14,681 nt of DNA from Thermoleophilia bacterium (GTDB lineage Bacteria; Actinomycetota; Thermoleophilia; Gaiellales; SKUG01). Location: positions 1,444 through 16,124 of the forward strand of contig JAGQUL010000066.1 of the NCBI GenBank assembly GCA_020438525.1, given 5' to 3'. Each line of letters starts with the position of its first letter. Positions within the stretch are counted from its first letter, which is position 1. Below, one piece after another: positions 1 to 6,430 of the stretch. The notes below the pieces were generated by a model that made no database searches, was not told the origin of the DNA, and saw nothing but the letters and a program-made list of their open reading frames with translations. The position numbers and the translations under genes were made by a program.

Positions 1-1848
1 TATCGCAAGATGATCGTCGCGATGGCGCACGACTACCGCGTGATCCTCATCAAGCTCGCGGATCGCCTGCACAACATGCGCACGATCCGGTACCTGGCCA
101 AGCAGAAGCAGCTGAACAAGGCCAAGGAGACCGTCGAGATCTACGCGCCGATCGCGCATCGCCTCGGTGTGCACTCGATCAAGTGGGAGCTCGAGGACCT
201 GTCGTTCGCGGTGCTCTACCCGCGCAAGTACGCCGACATCCAGCAGATGGTCCAGACGCGCAAGAGCGATCGCGAGCGGCTCATGCGCGCGGCGAGCGAG
301 GAGCTCGTCGACGCCCTGTCGGAGGTCGGGATCACCGCCGACATCTCCGGTCGCACGAAGCACTTCTACTCGATCTTCCAGAAGATGCAGCGCAAGGGCA
401 AGGAGTTCAACGAGATCTACGACCTGACCGGGATCCGCGTGATCGTGGACCGGCTCAGCGACTGCTACGGCGCGATCGGCATCATCCACTCGATCTGGAC
501 CCCGCTGCCGGGCAGGTTCAAGGACTACATCGCGATCCCGAAGATGAACGGCTACCAGTCGCTGCACACGACGGTGGTGGGGCCGAGCGGCAAGCCGCTC
601 GAGATCCAGGTCCGCACGGCGGAGATGCACCGCACCGCGGAGTTCGGCATCGCGGCGCACGTGATGTACAAGGAAGCCGGCAAGACCGGCAAGAAGGCCC
701 AGGCGGCGGCGGCACGCAAGGCGGAGGACTGGATCCGCAACCTCATGGAGTGGGAGTCGCAGGCAACCGACTCCCAGCAGTTCATGGAGGGCCTGCGCTT
801 CGACCTCTACGACGACGAGGTGTACGTCTTCACGCCGAAGGGCGAGGTCAAGTCGCTCGCGGCGGGTGCCACGCCGCTCGACTTCGCCTACTCGGTCCAC
901 ACCGACGTGGGACATCGCTGCGTGGGTGCCAAGGTCAACGGCCGCATCGTGCCGCTCAGCTACACGCTGCAGAGCGGCGACACGGTCGAGGTGCTGACCA
1001 GCAACCAGCTCGACAAGGCGCCGAGCCGCGACTGGATGAACATCGCGCAGACGAACCGCGCGCGATCGAAGATCCGGGCGTTCTTCGCACGCGAGCGCCG
1101 CGAGGACTACGAGCAGCGCGGCCGCGATTCGCTCGGCGACGCGCTCAAGCGACAGTCGATCCCGCACGCCAAGATCCAGTCGAGCGCGCTGCTCGCCGGC
1201 GTGATCCGCGAGCTCGGCTTCAAGAAGGCCGAGGACTTCTACGTCGCGCTCGGCCGCGGCAAGTTCTCGCCGAGCATCGTCGTGGAGAAGGTGCTTCAGC
1301 AGCTCAAGACCGACGAGGCCGTGCCCGACGAGGCACCGCTCGGCGCGCCGATCAAGCCGCAGCGGCGACAGGTTCGAAGCGGCGACGACTTCGGCGTTCG
1401 CGTGGAGGGGATCGACGACGCGGCCGGAGTGGCCGTGCGCATGGCGAAGTGCTGCATGCCGGTTCCGGGCGATCCGATCAAGGGCTACATCTCGCTGGGC
1501 CGCGGCATCACGATCCATCGCAGCGACTGCCCGAACGTGAAGGCGCTCGAGCGAACCCCGGAGCGGTTCACGCCGGTGCACTGGGAGGGACGCCCCGACG
1601 CTGCGTTCCGTGCGGAGATCCAGATCGAGGCCTGGGATCGCGTTCGCCTGCTGGAGGAGATCAGCCGCACGATCGCCGAGCACGGCTGCAACATCGTCCA
1701 GCACCAGGGCATCGTCGACGACGAGCTCGTGAAGGAGCGCTTCACGATCGAGCTGGGGGACGTGACGGTACTCAAGAGCCTGCTCTCCGCGCTGCGCAAC
1801 GTCGACTCGATCTTCGACGCGTATCGCGTCACGCCGGGCAATGTCTGA
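1..1848 (+). CDS. rel: Bifunctional (p)ppGpp synthetase/hydrolase Rel, 5' end outside window
   Basis: Makes and degrades the alarmone (p)ppGpp from GTP/GDP and ATP in the cytosol (stringent response). The frame is open from base 1, so the gene enters from the left. By the family's usual length of about 730-790 residues, roughly 120 N-terminal residues, including the HDxxED motif, are missing. Visible in order: the end of the HD hydrolase domain with LADRLHNMRT (bases 55-84); the synthetase domain with GRTKHFYSI (about 349-375) and RFKD (514-525); TGS (about 815-1000); a helical region; the zinc-finger/RIS domain with KCCMP (1447-1461) and HRSDCPN; and a C-terminal ACT domain (about 1610-1845). 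RFKD is the signature of bifunctional Rel/SpoT; monofunctional RelA has EFDD. The stop overlaps the next gene by 8 bases, so the two are probably co-transcribed. The promoter is not in the window. Confidence 0.97.
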   Translation, partial: YRKMIVAMAHDYRVILIKLADRLHNMRTIRYLAKQKQLNKAKETVEIYAPIAHRLGVHSIKWELEDLSFAVLYPRKYADIQQMVQTRKSDRERLMRAASEELVDALSEVGITADISGRTKHFYSIFQKMQRKGKEFNEIYDLTGIRVIVDRLSDCYGAIGIIHSIWTPLPGRFKDYIAIPKMNGYQSLHTTVVGPSGKPLEIQVRTAEMHRTAEFGIAAHVMYKEAGKTGKKAQAAAARKAEDWIRNLMEWESQATDSQQFMEGLRFDLYDDEVYVFTPKGEVKSLAAGATPLDFAYSVHTDVGHRCVGAKVNGRIVPLSYTLQSGDTVEVLTSNQLDKAPSRDWMNIAQTNRARSKIRAFFARERREDYEQRGRDSLGDALKRQSIPHAKIQSSALLAGVIRELGFKKAEDFYVALGRGKFSPSIVVEKVLQQLKTDEAVPDEAPLGAPIKPQRRQVRSGDDFGVRVEGIDDAAGVAVRMAKCCMPVPGDPIKGYISLGRGITIHRSDCPNVKALERTPERFTPVHWEGRPDAAFRAEIQIEAWDRVRLLEEISRTIAEHGCNIVQHQGIVDDELVKERFTIELGDVTVLKSLLSALRNVDSIFDAYRVTPGNV

Positions 1849-2704
1849 CGACGGGCTGGAGCGGTCGACCCGTGAGCTGATGGGCACTACCGCCACGGTG
1901 CTGCTGCGACCGCTCGTCCCCGACGACCCCGCCGATCACCTCGCGACGGCGTTCGCCGAGCTCGAGCGCGTGGATCGCATGGTGTCGCGCTTCCTGCGAA
2001 CGTCCGCGGTGCAGCAGCTCAACGCAGCCGGCTCGGGCGTGGTCGACGAGGAGCTGCTCGAGCTGCTGCAGGGTGCGATGCGGCTGCGACGCGAGACCGA
2101 CGGTGCATTCGACCCGACGATCCACGACGCGCTCGCGCGCGGCGGCAGGAGCGGACCATCGACCTCCCGATGGGTACCGGGCGACGTGCGGGTGGATCCC
2201 GTCGGTCGCCACGTCACGCTGACACCCGGCACGAAGCTCGACCTCGGCGCGATGGTGAAGGGGTGGGCGGCCGATCGTGCGTGCAGTCGAATCGCGGCGG
2301 CGGGCTCGGTGCTCGTGCAGGTCGGCAACGACATCGCGACCTACGTCGCACCCGGGCACGACCCATGGCCCGTGGGACTGCCGGGGCGCCTGCCAACGCT
2401 CGACGTGGGGACCGGCGCGGTGGGCATCTCGTCGCAGGGTGAGCGCAAGTGGGCTCGCAGCGGCGCCGACGGCAGCGATCGACGACACGTGATCGACCCT
2501 CGCACCGGCCTGCCCGCGCAGTCGGACGTTCGCCATGCTGTCACGACCGGATCCCGCGCCGCACGCTGCGATGCGTGGGCCACGGCCGCAGTGGTGCTCG
2601 GCAGCGACGCGGCGATCGTAGCGGCGACGCAGGCCGGCATCGCCCTGCTGCTCGAGCGTGTCGACGGCAGCCTGGCGACCAACGCCGAACGCGCTTCCAG
2701 CTGA
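1841..2704 (+). CDS. apbE: ApbE-type FAD:protein FMN transferase
   Basis: Family members transfer FMN from FAD to a Thr/Ser of a target flavoprotein, using Mg2+. The 287 residues carry the family landmarks in order: LMGTTATVLL near residue 14; VDRMVSRFLRTSAVQQLN near 44; LDLGAMVKGWAADRA near 132; QVGNDI near 160; SSQGERKWAR near 197; HVIDPRTGLPA near 215; and CDAWATAAVVLG near 238. The SS...RxW form replaces the proteobacterial TSG and is common in actinobacterial versions. There is no signal peptide or lipobox, so a cytosolic enzyme is expected; it is shorter than the usual ~330 residues. The ATG lies inside the end of rel (8-base overlap) with no clear ribosome site, so translational coupling is likely. 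No flavoprotein substrate gene is visible nearby, so the target is unknown. Confidence 0.9.
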   Translation: MSDDGLERSTRELMGTTATVLLRPLVPDDPADHLATAFAELERVDRMVSRFLRTSAVQQLNAAGSGVVDEELLELLQGAMRLRRETDGAFDPTIHDALARGGRSGPSTSRWVPGDVRVDPVGRHVTLTPGTKLDLGAMVKGWAADRACSRIAAAGSVLVQVGNDIATYVAPGHDPWPVGLPGRLPTLDVGTGAVGISSQGERKWARSGADGSDRRHVIDPRTGLPAQSDVRHAVTTGSRAARCDAWATAAVVLGSDAAIVAATQAGIALLLERVDGSLATNAERASS

Positions 2705-2756
2705 GACCATCTGGCGCACGCTGCGCGGGCATCGGTGGCCATCGGAGGCGGTCTCA
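2702..2756 (+). terminator. Inverted repeat after apbE, possible terminator
   Basis: A 7-base perfect inverted repeat, TGAGACC (2702-2708) and GGTCTCA (2750-2756), begins at the apbE stop codon. The 41-base interior contains a smaller GCGC...GCGC pairing at about 2714-2726. There is no T-run. Placement at the end of the rel-apbE unit suggests a terminator, but the large loop makes this weak. Confidence 0.3.
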
Positions 2757-2773
2757 CGCCTCGTCCAGACGTA

Positions 2774-2968
2774 CTATTGGCGCTCGGCCCTGCGTGACGC
2801 CTGAACGATCGCGGAAGCGGCGGACGAAGACTGCACGGCATCGACGGCAGTGCCCTCGATCGAAGCGTCGCTCCGCGGCCTGGTCGTCGACCATGCCCAG
2901 ATCCCGGAGGGCGCCGGTGACGCCTCACGCTCGATCGCCACTGCGATGTCGTGGAGGAGAAGATCCAT
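2774..2968 (-). CDS. Possible small protein of 64 residues, no recognised family
   Basis: The only plausible gene in the 361-base gap between apbE and the thioesterase gene. It starts MDLLLHDIAVAIEREAS, ends ASRRAERQ, and stops with TAG at 2774-2776. Support: a strong ribosome site, AGAAGGGAG, ends 4 bases before the ATG, and third codon positions are mostly G/C with typical codons. Against it: short length, no recognisable domain, Ser/Ala-rich composition, and a competing open frame on the other strand. The frame stays open upstream of this ATG into the thioesterase 3' end, but the ribosome site favours this start. It lies 97 bases downstream of the thioesterase stop on the same strand, so it could be the last gene of that operon, unless the hairpin at 3008-3036 ends the transcript. 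Function unknown. Confidence 0.3.
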   Translation of the reverse strand: MDLLLHDIAVAIEREASPAPSGIWAWSTTRPRSDASIEGTAVDAVQSSSAASAIVQASRRAERQ

Positions 2969-3007
2969 TCCACTCCCTTCTACGACGAAACCCGGCGTGC
3001 TGTTGCG

Positions 3008-3036
3008 TCGATTCGGGAACCGTTGCCCCGATTCGA
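3008..3036 (-). terminator. Hairpin downstream of thioesterase gene, possible terminator
   Basis: TCGATTCGGG and CCCGATTCGA pair over 10 positions with one T-T mismatch around a 9-base loop (3018-3026). Directly beside it, CCAGTTTCTGG (3037-3047) is a perfect 4-base-pair hairpin. Both lie 20-60 bases past the thioesterase stop on the minus strand and, from the other side, past apbE. There is no T-tract, which is common for actinobacterial terminators; it could act in both directions. Confidence 0.4.
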
Positions 3037-3065
3037 CCAGTTTCTGGCCTTCTGCGACCGGTTCA

Positions 3066-3542
3066 TCAGGCGTCGAACGACTCGAACGTCTCGACGATCG
3101 AGCGAACTCGATCGTCGATCGGAACCGGGCGGCGCTCGGCAAGGTCGACGTTGACCATCGTCTGCGTGGCGGATGCGAGGTGCTTGTCGGTGCCGTCGGC
3201 GAGCACCACGTCGAACTCGAACACGATCGACGTGCGCCCGAGCTTCGACACGCGGCAGAAGACCTCCAAGACGTCGTCGAACACCGCGGGCGCGTGATAC
3301 TCGATCTCGAACGCGCGCATCACGAACTCGCCGCGCGCGGGATCCTCGTGCGCCGCGAACCCGAGGTGTCGCCAGTACTCGACGCGGGCGATGTCGAAAT
3401 ACGGGGGATAGCGCCCGTAGTAGACGATCCCCTGGGCGTCGGTGTCGCTGAATCCCACTCGGGCACCGGCGCTGAATCGAAACGGCGGGCGCGCGTCGGT
3501 CGGTCCCGCGACCTCCGGAAGGTGTCGTCGACCCGGACTCAT
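3066..3542 (-). CDS. Hotdog-fold acyl-CoA thioesterase (4HBT/YbgC/FadM-like)
   Basis: Probably hydrolyses acyl-CoA thioesters in the cytosol; the substrate cannot be read from sequence. The 158 residues contain one hotdog domain. The signature SDTDAQGIVYYGRYPPYFD lies at residues 32-50, and Asp35 matches the catalytic Asp17 of Pseudomonas 4-hydroxybenzoyl-CoA thioesterase. Further family features are a long helix (ARVEYWRHLG), the strand FEIEYHAPAVFDDVLEV, and SIVFEFDVVLADG. The first ~22 residues are a polar extension before the domain. The ATG shares one base with the TGA of the upstream mutase gene (TGATG), a typical coupled start, so this is the third gene of the HIT-mutase-thioesterase operon. 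A link between its reaction and the other two genes is not obvious. Confidence 0.9.
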   Translation of the reverse strand: MSPGRRHLPEVAGPTDARPPFRFSAGARVGFSDTDAQGIVYYGRYPPYFDIARVEYWRHLGFAAHEDPARGEFVMRAFEIEYHAPAVFDDVLEVFCRVSKLGRTSIVFEFDVVLADGTDKHLASATQTMVNVDLAERRPVPIDDRVRSIVETFESFDA

Positions 3543-4945
3543 CAGGCGCGAACCTCGTGGCCGATGCGCTCGCTGCTGTCGGAGCGGATCAGTCCCAGCA
3601 CCTCGTCGCGACGCTGCTCCATGTCCTGCTCGCTCACGACGCTTTCGAGGTTGAGGCGCAGCAGCGGCTCGGTGTTGGACGGGCGGACGTTGAAGTGCCA
3701 GTCGTCGTAGTCGACCGACACGCCGTCGACGTGGGTGACCCGGGCATCGGCGTACCGCTCCTTGAGCTGCTGCAGCTTCATCGGCACGTCGCTCACGGTC
3801 GAGTTGATCTCGCCGCTGATGAAGTACTGCTCGCGCAGCGGCGCGACCAGGTCGGAGAGCCCACCGCCGCTCTCGCTCACCAGCTGCAGCATCATCACGG
3901 CGGGGACCACGCCGGTGTCGACGCCGTGGTAGCCGCGGAAGTAGTAGTGGCCGCTGATCTCGCCGGCGAAGGCGGCGTCCTCGGACCTGAGGCGCTGCTT
4001 GATGAACGCGTGACCGACGCGGCTGGCGATCGCCGTGCCACCGTTCGCCTCGATCGTGTCGGCCACCGCTCGACTTGCGCGCACGTCGTACAGGATCGTC
4101 GCGCCGGGCTCGCGGCGGAGCGTGAGCTCGGCGAGCACGGCAGTGATGAAGTCGCCGGGCACGAACTCGCCCCGGTCGTCCACGAAGAAGCAGCGATCGG
4201 CATCGCCGTCGAACGCGATGCCGATGTCGGCTCCGTGCTCGCGGACCTTCTCGATGATGAACTGGCGGTTCTCCTCGAGCAGCGGGTTGGGCTCGTGGTT
4301 GGGGAACGTGCCGTCGGGCTCGGCGTTGTAGGCGTGCAGCTCGATCGGCAGCTGCTCGAGCAGCGGCATCGCGATCGTGGGACCGATGCCGTTGCCACCG
4401 TCCACGACCACCTTGAGCGGTCGCACCTTGTCCACGTCGACGAACGACGCGACCAGCTCGCGCCAGCTGTCGAGCACGTCGACCTCGTCGCGGCGGCCGA
4501 CCGTGGCGTCCTCGGGAGCGGCCTCGGGCGCACCCGACTCGACGAACGCGAGCGCCAGGTCGCGCACCTGGGGGAGTCCCGAGTCCTCACCGACCGGCTG
4601 TGCGCCGCGCTTGACGCACTTGAACCCGATGTACTGCGCGGGATTGTGCGATGCGGTGACCATGATGCCGCCGTCGAGCCCGCCCGACGCAACCGCGTGG
4701 TACAGCACCTCGGTGCCGACCAGGCCGATGTCCTGCACGTTCGCGCCGGCATCGGTCATGCCGCGCATGAGCGCCTCGGCCATCGACGGCGACATGGTGC
4801 GCATGTCGCGCCCCACGGCAAGGCTCTGCGCTCCCAGGAACTCGACGTACGCTCGCCCGATGGCGTAGGCGCCTGCCTCGTCGAGCTGGTCGGGGTAGGT
4901 CCCGCGCACGTCGTAGGCCTTGAATGCTGCTCGGTCACACGCCAT
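3542..4945 (-). CDS. manB: Phosphomannomutase/phosphoglucomutase (alpha-D-phosphohexomutase)
   Basis: Interconverts hexose 6-phosphate and 1-phosphate, feeding GDP-mannose or UDP-glucose synthesis for polysaccharides and glycolipids. At 467 residues it is of normal family length. All four active-site loops are intact: the phosphoserine loop TASHNP with Ser99; the Mg2+ loop DGDADR at 246-251; the sugar-recognition loop GEISGH at 328-333; and the phosphate-binding loop RPSNTEP at 421-427. The GExSGH form fits PMM/PGM enzymes rather than GlmM; mannose versus glucose preference cannot be decided here. The ATG lies 11 bases inside the HIT gene's end and has a strong ribosome site, AGAAGGAG, 8 bases upstream, so this start is firm. 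The stop is coupled to the thioesterase start. Confidence 0.93.
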   Translation of the reverse strand: MACDRAAFKAYDVRGTYPDQLDEAGAYAIGRAYVEFLGAQSLAVGRDMRTMSPSMAEALMRGMTDAGANVQDIGLVGTEVLYHAVASGGLDGGIMVTASHNPAQYIGFKCVKRGAQPVGEDSGLPQVRDLALAFVESGAPEAAPEDATVGRRDEVDVLDSWRELVASFVDVDKVRPLKVVVDGGNGIGPTIAMPLLEQLPIELHAYNAEPDGTFPNHEPNPLLEENRQFIIEKVREHGADIGIAFDGDADRCFFVDDRGEFVPGDFITAVLAELTLRREPGATILYDVRASRAVADTIEANGGTAIASRVGHAFIKQRLRSEDAAFAGEISGHYYFRGYHGVDTGVVPAVMMLQLVSESGGGLSDLVAPLREQYFISGEINSTVSDVPMKLQQLKERYADARVTHVDGVSVDYDDWHFNVRPSNTEPLLRLNLESVVSEQDMEQRRDEVLGLIRSDSSERIGHEVRA

Positions 4946-5447
4946 CGTTCGTCTCCTTCTCGTCGGCGGCCCACGCGTCGCGCAGGAGCTGCCAGGTGGT
5001 GTCCAGATGTTGTGGCATCACGCGCACGTCGGCGAGCACGGGCATGAAGTTGGTGTCGCCCTGCCAGCGAGGCACCAGGTGCCAGTGCAGGTGGGACGCG
5101 ATCCCCGCGCCGGCCGCCTCGCCGAGGTTCAGGCCGACGTTGAAGCCGCCGGGTCCCATCGCTGCCCGAGCCACACGGATGCCTCGCTCGAGCATGCGCT
5201 GGCACTCGTCGCTCTCGTCACGGGAGAGCTCGGTGAGGTCGGCGACGTGCCGGTACGGGACCACCATGAGGTGTCCGTTGTTGTACGGGTAGAGGTTGAG
5301 GACGACGTAGCAGTGCTCGCCACGAGCCACCACGTGTGCCTCGCGATCGTCGTCGCCCTGCTTCGTGCAGAGCACGCAGCCGTCGGGCTTGTCGCCCGCG
5401 ACGTATTCGAGGCGCCACGGCGCCCACAGGTTCTCGACCCTTGCCAT
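4935..5447 (-). CDS. HIT-family nucleotide hydrolase/phosphorylase (Rv2613c-like)
   Basis: A histidine-triad protein expected to act on the phosphates of dinucleoside polyphosphates such as Ap4A. The actinobacterial relative Rv2613c is described as an Ap4A phosphorylase. The 170 residues begin ENLWAPWRLEYV, typical of this subgroup. A CVLC pair (Cys24, Cys27) could help bind zinc. The core NLYPYNNGHLMVVPYRHV is at 51-68, GFNVGLNLGEAAGAGI at 101-116, and the triad HLHWHLV at 119-125, with His121 as the expected nucleophile. The N-terminal ATG is supported by the -10 hexamer 8 bases upstream and by full alignment of the ENLWAPWR segment. It heads the HIT-mutase-thioesterase operon. The exact substrate is not decided by sequence. 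Confidence 0.92.
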   Translation of the reverse strand: MARVENLWAPWRLEYVAGDKPDGCVLCTKQGDDDREAHVVARGEHCYVVLNLYPYNNGHLMVVPYRHVADLTELSRDESDECQRMLERGIRVARAAMGPGGFNVGLNLGEAAGAGIASHLHWHLVPRWQGDTNFMPVLADVRVMPQHLDTTWQLLRDAWAADEKETNDGV

Positions 5448-5461
5448 CGCTGGCGAGCCTA
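5448..5461 (-). promoter_or_regulatory. Leaderless-type -10 element of the HIT operon
   Basis: TAGGCT (5456-5461 on the minus strand) fits the actinobacterial TANNNT -10 pattern and ends 8 bases before the ATG. No ribosome site fits in that space, so transcription probably starts at or within a base or two of the start codon. The -35 region would lie in the end of the EF-hand gene and shows no good TTGACA match. Confidence 0.5.
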
Positions 5462-5485
5462 CCGGTCATGGGCAGCCGGGTCGCC

Positions 5486-6313
5486 TCAGCCGGCGCGGAA
5501 GCCGTCGTTGATGTAGCCGTTCGCCGCCTCGGTCGCATCGACGAGACCGTTCGAATCGGTATCCCACGATGCTTCGATGCCGTACTCGCGACCGATCGAG
5601 GTGCTGCGCTCACGCTCGTTCGCGACCGGACCGCCGAGCGGGTTGCGAATCGTCTCGTTGCGGGGGCTCTGGGATTCGTCGTCGATCCGAATCGAGCCGT
5701 CGTGGTCGTGGTCGTAGTCGGCGAGCGCCGACTCGACGGTTGCCTGCAGCGTCCGGGTCTCGCCCGTGGTGCGGATCCACGGCTGGCCCGGCGCGATGTC
5801 CTGGTAGTGCTCGATCTCGCTCGTGAGATCGCGCTCGCTGGCGGACAGCGCGTTCAGCTTGTCGGACAGCTCCGTGCGACGAGCAGCGCTGCCGTCGTCG
5901 GCCGGGTGCTTGCCGATCATCAGCTGACCGATGAGGCTCTGGTCGCCACCGCCACCGATGCCTTCGAGCACCGTCATCACGAGCATCGCGGCCATGCCGA
6001 TGGCGGCGCCACCGAGCAGGCCGGTGTAGGCGCCGCCGAGCGATCGTGCAGCAACGCCGCCGATGCCGGCACCGACCACTGCGCCACCGCCGACGAGGGT
6101 CCCGGCCGAGAGCAGGAACGTCAGCCCGTCGTGCCTGTTCTGACGAAGCTCTCCGTCACGGACCAGCGTGTTCCACTCGGTCCGGAGCTGCTTCTGTGCT
6201 GCTCGGGTCGAGTCGAGCCGCGGCTGCACGTCGGTCACGTGCGTCCGTACCGCATCGCGCTCCATGCGCTGATAGTCGACCGGCGTGGTCGCTGCGCTCA
6301 CTGAACTCGTCAT
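5486..6313 (-). CDS. Membrane protein with two EF-hand calcium loops, function unknown
   Basis: No known family recognised. The 275 residues are read from the ATG at 6313, which has AAGGGA 6 bases upstream. A longer reading from 6352 has GGGGA directly touching its ATG and is less likely. Residues 10-60 are polar and helical. Two Gly/Ala-rich hydrophobic segments (about 64-90 and 93-118) form a likely membrane hairpin. Residues 145-171 look like a short coiled coil. The C-terminal part has two canonical 12-residue EF-hand loops: DHDHDGSIRIDD at 201-212 and DTDSNGLVDATE at 251-262, with acidic residues at positions 1, 3 and 12. The pair is well formed for Ca2+ binding, though spaced about 38 residues apart. 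Both ends probably lie on the same membrane side; which side is unclear. It sits between the HIT operon and the c-di-GMP gene on the same strand. Confidence 0.8.
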   Translation of the reverse strand: MTSSVSAATTPVDYQRMERDAVRTHVTDVQPRLDSTRAAQKQLRTEWNTLVRDGELRQNRHDGLTFLLSAGTLVGGGAVVGAGIGGVAARSLGGAYTGLLGGAAIGMAAMLVMTVLEGIGGGGDQSLIGQLMIGKHPADDGSAARRTELSDKLNALSASERDLTSEIEHYQDIAPGQPWIRTTGETRTLQATVESALADYDHDHDGSIRIDDESQSPRNETIRNPLGGPVANERERSTSIGREYGIEASWDTDSNGLVDATEAANGYINDGFRAG

Positions 6314-6430
6314 CTGCGTCCCTTGGTCCCGAACCGCATACGAGCGCGACATTCCCCGTGCCGACTCGCCCTGTCTGGTTGTCGGCGACCGCGACGGCGA
6401 CGTTTCAGGCCCACGCGCTACGGCGGGAGG

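Noticed and set aside
183..1880. Long second frame over rel (565 residues)
   Set aside because: High-GC shadow frame: Arg/Gly/Ala/Pro-rich composition and no domains. The overlapping rel frame has every family motif.
2951..3154. Plus-strand GTG frame of 67 residues (starts VEEKIHSTPFYDE when read literally)
   Set aside because: It runs convergently through the 3' end of the thioesterase gene, turns Arg/Ser-rich there, has no domain and competes with a better-supported minus-strand frame.
3557..5047. Long plus-strand frame (496 residues) opposite the mutase gene
   Set aside because: Antisense shadow of the phosphohexomutase, His/Val/Arg/Asp-rich, with no motif. The same applies to the plus-strand frames at 6323-7642 and 8551-9846 and to the minus-strand frame at 10215-11876.
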